In this document: positions 28,686-37,765 of the stretch, piece by piece
Position numbering within the stretch: position 1 is the first letter of the stretch
How the letters are laid out: every line of letters begins with the position of its first letter
NCBI GenBank assembly: GCA_029194725.1
Contig: JARFXQ010000008.1
Location: 62,001-126,000 of the forward strand
Length of the DNA: 64,000 nucleotides
From: Nitrospira sp.
Lineage (GTDB): Bacteria; Nitrospirota; Nitrospiria; Nitrospirales; Nitrospiraceae
Direction of reading: 5' to 3'
Notes under the pieces: generated by a model
The model's input: the letters and a program-made list of their open reading frames with translations, nothing else
What the model was told of the DNA's origin: nothing
The model's database searches: none
Translations under genes and position numbers: made by a program

Positions 28686-30218
28686 GTGGGAAGGAAGACT
28701 ATCGTTCTCTGTTCGGATGGAACAGGGAAAGAGGCCATTAAATTCCGAGGAAGCAACGTTTTAAAACTTTCCGATGCCGTTGATATAAGAGGTCATAAAT
28801 ACGACAGCTCCTTAACGCCGCAGTTAGTATTGCATGGTGATGGTGTGGGTACTGGGCAATCGGCTTTGGACAAGTTGATCGGTGGTGCATTTGGCTATGG
28901 GTTTGGTAAGAACGTCAAGGAACTCTACATTGCACTCTGTAATGTCTACGAGCCGGGTGATCGTATCTACTGCTTCGGATTCAGTCGGGGCGCCTACACG
29001 ATCCAGGTCCTCGCTGGGCTGATTCAGTACTGCGGAGTTTTGGATTTCAAGAAGATCTCCGAGGATTCGCTGAAGCGGCGGGTGGACTGTTGTTGGAGAG
29101 ATTTTTCCAGGCAAGCGTTCAAGCACGCGTTGCCCAAAAATCGGTACAACAATGAGCTGGATACTGATTCGATAAAACCGGATCGAGTGAGGCGTGAGGC
29201 GTATGGAGCCATCATTGACGATGAGCATGTGCCAGACGGTAAGGTGCCGATTGAGTTTCTCGGGGTGTGGGACACTGTTAGGGCGCTCGGTATGCCATTC
29301 AAGAAACTTCACAGTGTTCTGAATTTATGCCACCCCATGCGTTTTCCCAGGATGCCGAGTAGTCAGATCAAGCGTGCCTGCCATGCTCTATCTATTGACG
29401 ATAACCGGCAATCTTTTCACCCTGAATTGTGGAATGAGAAAGGTTGCGCGACTCATGTAGAACAGGTTTGGTTTGCCGGCGTGCATTCCAACGTGGGTGG
29501 TGGCTACGAGAGGGAAGGCATGTCCTTGGTTGCGTTGGACTGGATGATGACAGAGGCAGAAAAATCTGGACTTCGCTTTACCCTTGTCAATCGAGAGTAC
29601 GTGCGCACAAACCAAGATGTACACGACCGGCTGTACGATGCACGTGCCGGATTAGGTGTGTATTATCGATGGGAGCCCCGCAACATTGCAAAATTGTGTC
29701 AAGAACACCATATTGATTTACCGAAGATTCACGTGAGCGTCATCGAGCGCATCGCCAACAGCGCCGGGGGCTATGCGCCTGTCAACATTCCCTACCAGTT
29801 TCAGGTTGTTGGGACGGAAGATGGCCGGGGATGGCCGGCTGATAAGATCCTCCGAGACATTGAGAAGCGGTTGGTTCACGTAGAAGAGCAGAGAGCGGGC
29901 CATGAGCTGAATGGATCCTTGCTGGATGGCATGACTCGGACAGTCAAGAATGGGCAGGTGTCTTACTACATTTTCGTTACCGTCTCGATCCTGGCGGTCG
30001 GCTGGTGGAATGACCTTGCGCCGTTTCCGGAGGCTGTGGGGGTTCTCTCTCAGTGGTGTCCGCATCCCAGCCGTGTCATCGGCGTAGCTATCGCCTGCAT
30101 CGGCTGGTTGGTATGGAGATGGGCTTTGCTAGTCGACCGACGGATGGCGTCGGTGGGCCGGAGCTATTGGCAACCTTATAGTAATGAACTGCGGAAATTT
30201 TTAATGGACAGAGGTTAA
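28686..30218 (+). CDS. DUF2235 alpha/beta hydrolase with C-terminal membrane segments
   Basis: A 510-residue DUF2235 protein. GRKTIVLCSDGTGKEAIKFR is the family's N-terminal signature; the nucleophile elbow is CFGFSRGAYTIQVLAGL with Ser100; VWFAGVHSNVGGGYE holds a further conserved Asn/Gly-rich loop. DUF2235 includes type VI phospholipase effectors (Tle1), but no secretion partner gene lies nearby. Two hydrophobic stretches near residues 425-440 and 460-478 suggest a membrane anchor at the C-terminus, which argues against a secreted effector. The start is a GTG. It stands alone, between decayed repeats, and is A/T-richer than the operon that follows. Confidence 0.85.
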   Translation: MGRKTIVLCSDGTGKEAIKFRGSNVLKLSDAVDIRGHKYDSSLTPQLVLHGDGVGTGQSALDKLIGGAFGYGFGKNVKELYIALCNVYEPGDRIYCFGFSRGAYTIQVLAGLIQYCGVLDFKKISEDSLKRRVDCCWRDFSRQAFKHALPKNRYNNELDTDSIKPDRVRREAYGAIIDDEHVPDGKVPIEFLGVWDTVRALGMPFKKLHSVLNLCHPMRFPRMPSSQIKRACHALSIDDNRQSFHPELWNEKGCATHVEQVWFAGVHSNVGGGYEREGMSLVALDWMMTEAEKSGLRFTLVNREYVRTNQDVHDRLYDARAGLGVYYRWEPRNIAKLCQEHHIDLPKIHVSVIERIANSAGGYAPVNIPYQFQVVGTEDGRGWPADKILRDIEKRLVHVEEQRAGHELNGSLLDGMTRTVKNGQVSYYIFVTVSILAVGWWNDLAPFPEAVGVLSQWCPHPSRVIGVAIACIGWLVWRWALLVDRRMASVGRSYWQPYSNELRKFLMDRG

Positions 30219-30282
30219 GGTCGGCTGTACTGCTATCCAACGTCCTTTGGACAAAAAGCGTCGCAGCAGGGTATTGCAGTCT

Positions 30283-30376
30283 GAGAACGATTTACTCAAA
30301 CTCCTCTATACGGATCTGTTGGCGAAAACTGTGGTGATAAGAGGCGGGCTCGCAAGAGGGATGAGGGACTGTTGAG
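30283..30376 (+). repeat. 94-bp repeat R, copy B
   Basis: Second copy of the repeat at 25562-25655. The coding frame LKLLYTDLLAKTVVIRGG is kept, but here it has no ribosome site and no start codon near it. Confidence 0.85.
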
Positions 30377-30448
30377 TGACCCGCGTCAACGTTCCCCTAA
30401 TGGCAGCTGCAGCTCAGTGGCTCCGACTGAGTCTCGGGCATGTTTCCA

Positions 30449-30560
30449 GATCGTAGCGGCATTGGACGGACGTCTCTGAATGGAGCGCAGTACCTCCGAC
30501 TCATTCACGACCATGATACTGGCAGGTTCAAGTCCGTCTTGCGCGAGTATGTGATGGGCA
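30449..30560 (+). pseudogene. Echo of the mutS2 Smr domain, copy 2
   Basis: The strand encodes pieces equivalent to QVVAALDRA and YLRLIHDHDTGRFKSVLREY, aligned with the Smr end of mutS2 (about 25018-25125), with a frameshift between them. It lies between repeat copy B and the catalase-like gene, mirroring the order near 28 kb. Confidence 0.8.
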
Positions 30561-30758
30561 CCTCTTCTTGCGTCGGATAGAGATGGGGTCAAGTCTTGTC
30601 TCTTGCATCAAGGCTTATTTGGTATTCGGCTCGCTGTCGCGTAGTGCAATCCGCAACCTCTCTCTGGCTGGACCCGTCACGATGAACCGCCTGGACAATC
30701 GCGGTGTCTCGCTTGACGGCTTGGCGGGTTTGTCACGAACCGTCGTGAACAATGTGGG

Positions 30759-32003
30759 CTACTCAAACGTTTCATCCCCGGTTGGCTCGTAGTGCGGCAC
30801 CGCGTTCATGTCGTGTCGCAACTTCGATAACTCGAAATACATGCGGCGCCGGGCTCGGCTTTGATTGCCGAGCGGGCGGTGCTCGGCGATGCAGTGCCAC
30901 GGATTGTAGGAGAGCCGTCGTGCGAACGCGATCTGCGCCGGCGAGTCAAACTTCTGCTGTGGGATGCGCAAGCTGGCCACCGAGACGCGGGGCGACAGCC
31001 GCTCCGGCCACAGCACCGCATTGTTTTCGAGCGGCATCAGATGAGGATCGGTCTGCAATTGCAGGCGAATGTCCAGCTCAACATCACGTTGATTGAGCGC
31101 GGCGACCATCGCTTGACGCAGGTAGTCATCCGGCGGCCGCAGCGGCAGGCGCGGGATCGGGGTTTTGTTGTTTGACTTTGGCCATACCGAATATTGCATC
31201 GCCTGCCCTTCTCCCAACAGATAGGGCACACAACTGAAGTACGGCGCCTCGAATGGACTGCTCTGCGTTTTGATCCACAGTCCCTGCATGATGAAGTCCA
31301 ACAGGTGGGGACGGCGAAGATTAAAAAAGTAGTACATCTGCGCATTCTTCAGGCTCTCAAGCTGCAGCTGAGCGTTCGCGCGCGTGTCCGGTGTGACAAA
31401 GGTCGGCGTGGATACGCCGAACATGTCCTGCGTGAATTTCTCTTCCTCCATCAATTTGGGACCGGGAACTCCCATCAGCTTGATGCTGATGCTCATGAAC
31501 CCTACATCGTCGATGTCCGGCGTCACGTAAGGGCCTGGGCCGGAAAAGCGGACCCATGCGCGATAGGTCTTGGGTTGCGCGTAGATGCCGTGCCGGAACT
31601 GCGGCGGCAGGCCGTCGTGGACGATGAACTCGGCACGCACGATGCCGTGGGTCTTAGTATTTCCACCTCGTTCGAATCCGCCCGGCTTCCACAGCCCGCG
31701 CATCTGCTTCTGGAACGAATCGATGATCGATTGGAGCGAGGCCTCTTCGTCCGGTTGCACCAGTTCCTCGGCGATCCTCAGTCTTTCGTTCGGGCGCTGC
31801 CAGTTGATCAGGGCTGTGGTCAGGCGCGCGACCGGGTCGCGCAGCACCGCGTCAAATGGCGGACGCATCCAGGGGTCGATGCGTCGCTGCAGTTGTACCA
31901 GCCGCAGTGACGTATCGCTGATCCAATTCAGGACTGGCGAGCCCGTATTGGCAGGCGGCACCGGGCGGCTCGTCATTGAGCCCAACACATTCCTTTGCAT
32001 CAC
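30759..32003 (-). CDS. Catalase-fold heme enzyme (SrpA/allene-oxide-synthase-like)
   Basis: A 414-residue protein of the catalase-related superfamily. THGIVRAEFIVHDGLPPQFR (about residues 116-135) holds the distal His region, TYRAWVRFSG the distal loop, and RRLSYNPWHCIAEHRPLGNQ (about 362-381) the proximal RxxxY-type segment. This short class includes allene-oxide-synthase-like enzymes that act on fatty-acid hydroperoxides as well as small catalases; true catalases are longer. No signal peptide is seen, so it is cytoplasmic. Its start overlaps the DyP stop by 4 bases. It is the last gene of the operon; a truncated copy of its 3' end lies at 28058. Confidence 0.8.
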   Translation of the reverse strand: MMQRNVLGSMTSRPVPPANTGSPVLNWISDTSLRLVQLQRRIDPWMRPPFDAVLRDPVARLTTALINWQRPNERLRIAEELVQPDEEASLQSIIDSFQKQMRGLWKPGGFERGGNTKTHGIVRAEFIVHDGLPPQFRHGIYAQPKTYRAWVRFSGPGPYVTPDIDDVGFMSISIKLMGVPGPKLMEEEKFTQDMFGVSTPTFVTPDTRANAQLQLESLKNAQMYYFFNLRRPHLLDFIMQGLWIKTQSSPFEAPYFSCVPYLLGEGQAMQYSVWPKSNNKTPIPRLPLRPPDDYLRQAMVAALNQRDVELDIRLQLQTDPHLMPLENNAVLWPERLSPRVSVASLRIPQQKFDSPAQIAFARRLSYNPWHCIAEHRPLGNQSRARRRMYFELSKLRHDMNAVPHYEPTGDETFE

Positions 32004-33526
32004 GACCCCTTTGAGTGCGTCGTCGCGAGGTAACGCAAGGCGCGCATACCGGGCAGGAAAAAATAGGCGCCCCCCACAACGGTGACGAACTGCGGCAGGC
32101 CGGTCAGCCGTCGATCCGGACCATCGGCTTGCGGAATCGAGAATTCGTCGGTGGGAGAATCTCCTGGCTCCGGCAATCGGTGGCCGAGCAACGGATCGCT
32201 TTCGGCGGTGAGACCGTCAAATTTACTCCCCATCAACCACGCGCTTTGCACGAACTCGAACTGGCGCTTGATATTGGCCACCAGGCAGATGAAATGGAGC
32301 CCGGTCTCTGTGCCGGGCGAGGATTGCGCTGCGGACAGAACAGGCGTCACGCTTGCGCCGAATGTTCGTCCACGGCGGAGCAGGCGATGAAAGCGTGTCG
32401 ATGCGACCAGATCTTGTTGTCGCGCCGCTGCGTTGAATCCCAACATGCGCCACAGACGCGAGAGGATTCCCGGCGGACCGGGCGGCAAATCCGCATTGCG
32501 CGGATTGGTCCGGCGAATGTGCGCGCCCAACGGGCAGCGCAGCCCTCGCGGATCGGCTTCGTAAGTGAAGTCGTTCAGTTTCGATCGCTGCGCGGGATCG
32601 TTGCCGGCGACTGAGTCCTCGTTCGGCGCGACCAGAGGTTTGCCATTTTTCTTTCGGCCCACCATCGCCTCGGCCAGTCGCTCGCGCAATTCCACATCAC
32701 CGTCCGCTTGCCGGTTCAGTTCGCTCCAGAAGCCTTGCACGTCTTGCTGAAGTTGACGCAATACGAGATAGCAGCCGTTGCGTCCGAGGTCGGCTTGGTC
32801 CGGCGCGTCCTCGGCTCTCGGCAGCAGAGCATCGGGGTCGCGATGTGAGGTAAGCAGCGGACGCGGCGTGTAGAGCCCGTATTCGTTGGGATAGCCGAGC
32901 AGGAACTCGCCGAGGCAACTCACGTTGCTGTACTCGAGCTGGTCCTGGTCGCGCACCGGACGCTTGCGCTCCCAATCGATTTGTGGTTGCGAAATGCCGT
33001 CGACGAATCCAAACGGCTCCATACCATGTAAATCGGATGTCGACAGGCATTCGATGCGCACGAATCCGGCCCCACATTGCGCTTCGATCTCCTGTTCCCA
33101 TGCCACCAGTCTCCCGGAACGGGCATACAGAAGCACGGCGACGTGCGGCACCCACTCGCCGGCGCCCCATTTCCAGCCGCTTGGATCATTGGCGCCGATA
33201 TCTCCCAGACGGCGCGCGCGTGCGGCGTCACTCGCCATGCCGGCGACAAACTCGTCTGAAAACTCCGCGAGCAGGTCTGGGGCGACCTCTAATGCACGCA
33301 GTCCTTCGCTCGTGAATGCGACGTGGAGTGCGGTCTCGGGCAGTGGATCGGCCTTGACGGCGCTCGTTACCGGCGCCTGCGCCAGCCACGCACGCGCAGC
33401 GGCCGGATCCTTGACGCGCAGTAGGAGAAAGCAAGCTTCCGTCAGGTGCTTGTACCCGAACCGTATCAGACCCTGAACGTCGTCCAGTTCCACCGACCTG
33501 CCCTGACTCAGGATTGTTGTGTTCAT
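32000..33526 (-). CDS. DyP-type heme peroxidase
   Basis: A 508-residue dye-decolourising peroxidase. The hallmark GFVDGIS with the distal Asp lies at residues 173-179 (Asp176), and CPLGAHIRRTNPRN provides the likely proximal His. ATRFHRLLRRGRTFG-like segment (VASTRFHRLLRRGRTFG) and GLHFICLVANIKRQFEFVQ are the usual C-terminal signatures. No Tat or Sec signal is present, so it should stay in the cytoplasm, unlike EfeB. Its ends overlap both neighbours by 4 bases, so the three proteins are probably made in fixed ratio. GC is high and rich in GCG codons. Confidence 0.9.
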   Translation of the reverse strand: MNTTILSQGRSVELDDVQGLIRFGYKHLTEACFLLLRVKDPAAARAWLAQAPVTSAVKADPLPETALHVAFTSEGLRALEVAPDLLAEFSDEFVAGMASDAARARRLGDIGANDPSGWKWGAGEWVPHVAVLLYARSGRLVAWEQEIEAQCGAGFVRIECLSTSDLHGMEPFGFVDGISQPQIDWERKRPVRDQDQLEYSNVSCLGEFLLGYPNEYGLYTPRPLLTSHRDPDALLPRAEDAPDQADLGRNGCYLVLRQLQQDVQGFWSELNRQADGDVELRERLAEAMVGRKKNGKPLVAPNEDSVAGNDPAQRSKLNDFTYEADPRGLRCPLGAHIRRTNPRNADLPPGPPGILSRLWRMLGFNAAARQQDLVASTRFHRLLRRGRTFGASVTPVLSAAQSSPGTETGLHFICLVANIKRQFEFVQSAWLMGSKFDGLTAESDPLLGHRLPEPGDSPTDEFSIPQADGPDRRLTGLPQFVTVVGGAYFFLPGMRALRYLATTHSKGS

Positions 33527-34824
33527 AGCAGCTGTAACCAGGCTTGAGCCTGCCTATCAGTCACCTGCACAAGCTCCAGCCCTTCCCTGATATGCTGGTT
33601 TCGCTTGAGGTCGACCAGGGCCAGGCCTGGGTAGGCCCTGTACCAGACCTCTGTCGGCAACTGATGGCGCCGCTGGTAGTTCTTGAACTTGTTTTCAATG
33701 CGTGCGCCGCGCGCGACCAGCCAACGAGTGCGCGGCCAGCCCACGCCGTGGCTGAACGCGAGATTCAAGCCCCACGCCACCTTGTTGATGAAGTCGTCCA
33801 TGTAGGCCTCGTGGCCGCCGTCATAGTTGCTGGTGAAGACGAGCCGGCGCTTGTCATCGAGAAAGGCCCAGAATGCGAAGTGAATCGTCTGCACGCGTGC
33901 GAGAAAACCGCAAGTGAAGACATGACGACAGGTATAGTCGATCAGGACGAGCACCACCGTCACGAGCCAGCGGCGAAACAGTCCCGGCTTGACCGAGCCG
34001 AATGCCGTGTACTGGTTGGTCACATCGTAGTCTTCCAGCTGCTGCAATTCCAGCAGCGCCCCGCGGTCCGGGGGCGGGCAGATTTCGGCATCGGTATTCT
34101 CTTTCGTGCGCAAGATGAAGATCAAGAGCGGAGACAGGATGATCAAAAACGGCAGTAGGATCAGGCCCGCCAGCGGAATCGCAACGAGATGGAGGAGCTT
34201 CGCGATTTGCCAGCGCAGCGGTGTCGGATCCGGCGGCGTCAGGCCAAGCCTTCCGGCGCTGACTTCAGCATCGACGAAGTCGATCAACTCGCGGCGGAGT
34301 TGCTGCGCTTGCATGGCCGATGCGAGCGGCGCGCGCGGCACTTTCGCGGCGAGAGCACGTTGCAGTGCGCTTTCCTCCTTGACTTGCCGTACCGTGCGAC
34401 CGACCCAGTTGATGTAGTTGGCAGCGAGTCGATGTTGATGCGCTTGCATCCAGGGTAGTAGATCATCATCCGCGTTGAAGCCGTCGCAATGCGTGAAGAT
34501 TAGGCGCAGGCCCGCAGCTGCGCGCCGTGCCAGATCCTCGATGCACTCGTCTGCGGATCCGTCACAGCTGCCGATAAACGCAAGGTAGACGGGCAGGCTC
34601 GGGCGCGGGATACCGATGTCGACGAGCGTGGGATCGTCCAGCACTACCAGCCGCGCAAAATGCAGGCGTTCGAACTGCCCGAATGGCAAGACCTCGTTCG
34701 TCGGGTCGGCCATACCTGGCTTGGAATTCATCGTCTTCAGCAGTTCCCGCAGACCCTGTTCCCGGCCTGGCGTGACCTGTGCCACCAGCATGAATTGGGA
34801 CTGCGGAGTCACGGCATCACCCAT
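33523..34824 (-). CDS. Membrane-anchored protein with two ferredoxin-like domains
   Basis: A 433-residue protein that I cannot place in a named family. Residues 10-110 (SQFMLVAQVTPGREQGLREL, then HFARLVVLDD) look like a dimeric alpha/beta-barrel domain as found in DyP and Dabb proteins. A long hydrophobic stretch at about 210-240 (LVAIPLAGLILLPFLIILSP) suggests a hairpin or anchor. A second domain (about 320-415; IHFAFWAFLDDKRRLVFTSN, then WYRAYPGLALVDLKRNQ) has similar strand-helix order. It sits upstream of and overlaps the DyP gene, so it could dock the two heme enzymes at the membrane. This docking role is inference. Confidence 0.6.
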   Translation of the reverse strand: MGDAVTPQSQFMLVAQVTPGREQGLRELLKTMNSKPGMADPTNEVLPFGQFERLHFARLVVLDDPTLVDIGIPRPSLPVYLAFIGSCDGSADECIEDLARRAAAGLRLIFTHCDGFNADDDLLPWMQAHQHRLAANYINWVGRTVRQVKEESALQRALAAKVPRAPLASAMQAQQLRRELIDFVDAEVSAGRLGLTPPDPTPLRWQIAKLLHLVAIPLAGLILLPFLIILSPLLIFILRTKENTDAEICPPPDRGALLELQQLEDYDVTNQYTAFGSVKPGLFRRWLVTVVLVLIDYTCRHVFTCGFLARVQTIHFAFWAFLDDKRRLVFTSNYDGGHEAYMDDFINKVAWGLNLAFSHGVGWPRTRWLVARGARIENKFKNYQRRHQLPTEVWYRAYPGLALVDLKRNQHIREGLELVQVTDRQAQAWLQLL

Positions 34825-34848
34825 CTCGTGGCACTTTTGGCCATCGAG

Positions 34849-36792
34849 CTATCCATGATGCGCTTCCATTGCTTCAGTCGGTTCATGACTCGGTGGTAAA
34901 CAAGCCGGCAAGGTGTCATAGTCCTGCCCAAGCAAGTTTTCTGGGAGGAATGTTACGCCCCGTTTTTGCTGAATCGCAACCACTGCTGCCTTACGAAGCG
35001 TCTGCAAATCAGGATGACGTTTCCACTCGTTCAGACTAATTCGGTGATGCAAGAGATGCATGGCCGGCGGCATGGGAGCTTCCAGCTGTTCGGGGCCGGC
35101 AACGTCCCACATGCTTAACCGCACGAAGATCCGATCGGCACATTGCGTTAAATTCGCATCGACCTCGGCAGGAGACCCATGCAGAAAATTCGGGGGGAAA
35201 CCGTCTGCTCCATGATGACAAGCAGCACAATATTGGTGGAACAGCTTGTGTTCGCCGGCCAGCGAAGTCTCGTGCGCTGGATCCGTTGAGTGATGGGAGG
35301 CAAGCTCGTCGTCCACCGGCGGCGGCATACCGCGATCGTCCAGGCAGCACCGAGCGACGACCGGAGCTGCCAATTGCTGATCGAGTGCCGCCAAGAGCGC
35401 CGCACGGCGGAATGGCTGGTTGGTGAATGCATCGGTTCGGCCCATCAAGGTGTCTTGCGCTACGGTGCGGACCACCTGCTTAAGCCGCTCAGGCTGCTGT
35501 TGCATCACGCGTTTCAGCCGATTGAGGTCCGCCTTGGTGAAGAACTGCGCAAACGTGGCCAGTACTCGCTCGAGTGCCGGCGGAGTATCAGGGATGGTCC
35601 AGATCTCAAGCGGTTCTCTAGGTAGGGTAGGTTCGTGCGGTCCGCGAAACAGGGACCGTGGTTCTTTCCCCTCAAGAGCAGTCGCTTCCACCTCACTGAG
35701 CCCTGGGAACTCGCTCACTGCGACATACCGAAAGGGATTGCGATTGGGAATATCCGGGTTGGGAATGGCCAATCCATGCGGCCAGCGCGCACGCCATGCG
35801 GCAAGATAGGAAGGTGGCTCGACAGGGTCCTCGCCTGTCCGCCAATCTTGGAGCAATCTTTTCGACAGGGCATATCGAAGCACCCACTCGATCAGTTCGG
35901 CTCGACAGCTGATCGACTGTTCGGGTCGACCGGCCTGTTCACATCCCTCGCGCCAGAGCAGCTGTGCCAGCGAAATCTCATTGGCTCGATCGGTCGCATC
36001 ATCGAAGGCTTGAAGCACTCCCACTCCTTGTCGAGAGGGAAAGCCATGATACGGGCGACGTTGATGGACAAGCAGCGCGGCGATCTTGGGATTCACGTTG
36101 GTTTCGTCCCACATGGGACGGGAAAAGATGGGGCTCTGATTTTGATGACATGCGGTGCAGAGCGCACGATTGGCGTACCGAACCGTCGGCGTTCCACCGG
36201 CACGATAGTCATCGACAATCTGGAACTCGAACCGGCCAGCTGCTTCGTTATAACTGACGACTTCCAGGACACCGGTTTTTTCATGGTAGCCGATGAAGAG
36301 CCGATCTTTAAGGTGCATGCCCGATAGATCCAAAACCGAATCAGCTTCTGTATCGACGGCGAACACAGCTCGTGGATAAATAAAGAACGCTCCGTTGCCG
36401 GCTCGTCGTTGCAGCGAGCGATTGACAGGAATCAGTAATCTCTTAAGGGGCGACGCGGTACGTTTGGAGTGGAGTTGCGATTCGATGTGCGCTATCAGAG
36501 CCGGTAATGGAAAGGGAATGGCATAGACCTTCTTGCCGTTTACGTCCTTTGTGATAAGGAAATCAAACAGGGATCGTCCAATCGGCGGAAGATTCGTCCC
36601 TGGTTCGGTCGGATCGACAACCCATGGAGGCCCTGCCGAATCACTAGCTACCGTGGTAGTGGGTTGCGCATTGGGAGTAGCCGCACCGTTGTAAGGCCTT
36701 TCCGCATCCTGCCGGCCACATCCTGAAACAATCGCTGTCGTCATGAGCAGGCATCCCATGGCAATTGCCCACCTTCTCGCCATCCGTGGCAT
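34849..36792 (-). CDS. Diheme c-type cytochrome lipoprotein
   Basis: A 647-residue exported protein. The signal ends in a lipobox (AIVSGC, Cys25), so it is membrane-anchored on the periplasmic side. Two heme c sites are present: CTACH at residues 212-216 and CAACH at 522-526. The 300-residue spacing is unlike the classical MauG/CcpA peroxidases. The middle has RALCTACHQNQSPIFSRPMW and later FHQYCAACHHGADGFPPNFL. I do not know a characterised homologue. It lies 24 bases upstream of the membrane protein gene and probably feeds or drains electrons for the operon's enzymes. Confidence 0.7.
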   Translation of the reverse strand: MPRMARRWAIAMGCLLMTTAIVSGCGRQDAERPYNGAATPNAQPTTTVASDSAGPPWVVDPTEPGTNLPPIGRSLFDFLITKDVNGKKVYAIPFPLPALIAHIESQLHSKRTASPLKRLLIPVNRSLQRRAGNGAFFIYPRAVFAVDTEADSVLDLSGMHLKDRLFIGYHEKTGVLEVVSYNEAAGRFEFQIVDDYRAGGTPTVRYANRALCTACHQNQSPIFSRPMWDETNVNPKIAALLVHQRRPYHGFPSRQGVGVLQAFDDATDRANEISLAQLLWREGCEQAGRPEQSISCRAELIEWVLRYALSKRLLQDWRTGEDPVEPPSYLAAWRARWPHGLAIPNPDIPNRNPFRYVAVSEFPGLSEVEATALEGKEPRSLFRGPHEPTLPREPLEIWTIPDTPPALERVLATFAQFFTKADLNRLKRVMQQQPERLKQVVRTVAQDTLMGRTDAFTNQPFRRAALLAALDQQLAAPVVARCCLDDRGMPPPVDDELASHHSTDPAHETSLAGEHKLFHQYCAACHHGADGFPPNFLHGSPAEVDANLTQCADRIFVRLSMWDVAGPEQLEAPMPPAMHLLHHRISLNEWKRHPDLQTLRKAAVVAIQQKRGVTFLPENLLGQDYDTLPACLPPSHEPTEAMEAHHG

Positions 36793-36811
36793 CTAGTGAC
36801 CAATCAGACCT

Positions 36812-37735
36812 TCATTCAAGGGGTTCCGTTAACCGGACATGTTGGTTGCCCGCCTTGTTGGGCGTTGCCGTCATACGCTGATTGCCGATCCAACAGTCCT
36901 CGTTGACCGTCCCCGAACCGACAAACGTTGAAGATTCCTTGTCCGCCACCGCCTTGTTGTAGAGGGTGAAGTTCAAGGCAAAGACCTTCTTCATGTAGGC
37001 TCGTCCCAGATAGAACCCGGGACGAACCATGCGAATTTCGTCTCGTATCTCCAATCCTTCCCGCCCGGCCAACACATCCGGCATCTCGCGGTAGCCAGGC
37101 AGGTCGTCCGTGAAGGCATAGTCGATGATGACTGATTCCCGGCGGCCATCCAGCAGGCTCTGGCCACAATAGAGCTTCGCGGGGAACAGCAGCCAGGCAT
37201 CCTTGCCGTCCACCTGCAGCTTCTTGATCTTCTCGACGTTCGGACCAACGATCGGCTTGAGGAGGCTCAGATCCTCGATGCGATTTCGAAGGACTCCCTC
37301 GCCGCGGTAGAAGACCTTTCCTTTCCAGATGAATTCGCCGATGTGCTCCAACGTGGCGGCCTTGCGGTCGACGACGAATCCTTTGATGCCTCCTCCGACG
37401 ATTTCGGCCAGACGGGCCCTTTCGCTCGATCCCTTCGGGAAAAACATTTGTCCATCGTACACCCCGTCCGGAATCGGGCCGGCTGTCAGGCGGGCATAGA
37501 TCTGATCCACCTGTTCCTGATTGGCGCCCTTGAGATTGTTCGGCGTGATCTTCATGAGATCGGACGGCTTGAGGGGCAACTCGTGCTCCAGCCTGGCGAA
37601 GTCGACCTTGTCGGAATATTGCTCGCCGCTTTGGGAAAATGGAATCGGCGGCGGATCTGGGGTTGGCGGACAACCTGAGAGCACAGCTTGGCTCAGCGCC
37701 AAACTTACCGATATCAACCATCGTGCGCGTTTCAT
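36812..37735 (-). CDS. Lipoprotein of the cytochrome operon
   Basis: A 307-residue lipoprotein (MKRARWLISVSLALSQAVLS, lipobox Cys22). The ATG at 37735 is preferred because GAGGTGATC lies directly upstream; a GTG three codons earlier overlaps that site. No heme or catalytic motif was found. The C-terminal half (KLYCGQSLLDGRRES, then GLEIRDEIRMVRPGFYLGRA) holds a conserved-looking stretch that may bind a small ligand. Gene order between two cytochromes suggests a structural or substrate-binding role in the periplasm. Confidence 0.6.
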   Translation of the reverse strand: MKRARWLISVSLALSQAVLSGCPPTPDPPPIPFSQSGEQYSDKVDFARLEHELPLKPSDLMKITPNNLKGANQEQVDQIYARLTAGPIPDGVYDGQMFFPKGSSERARLAEIVGGGIKGFVVDRKAATLEHIGEFIWKGKVFYRGEGVLRNRIEDLSLLKPIVGPNVEKIKKLQVDGKDAWLLFPAKLYCGQSLLDGRRESVIIDYAFTDDLPGYREMPDVLAGREGLEIRDEIRMVRPGFYLGRAYMKKVFALNFTLYNKAVADKESSTFVGSGTVNEDCWIGNQRMTATPNKAGNQHVRLTEPLE

Positions 37736-37765
37736 CGTGATCACCTCTTTCCTGAAGTCATGGCA

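Noticed and set aside
31668..31690. TTCGAATCC as a tRNA T-loop
   Set aside because: It lies inside the catalase-like gene and no cloverleaf can be formed around it; no tRNA was found anywhere in the window.
32015..32614. Long open frame opposite the DyP gene
   Set aside because: It mirrors the high-GC DyP coding strand; Arg-rich composition and no recognisable motif mark it as a shadow.
36816..37721. 301-codon frame overlapping the operon lipoprotein
   Set aside because: Same strand, different frame from the gene with a lipobox and ribosome site; Arg/Gly-rich, as expected for a shadow.
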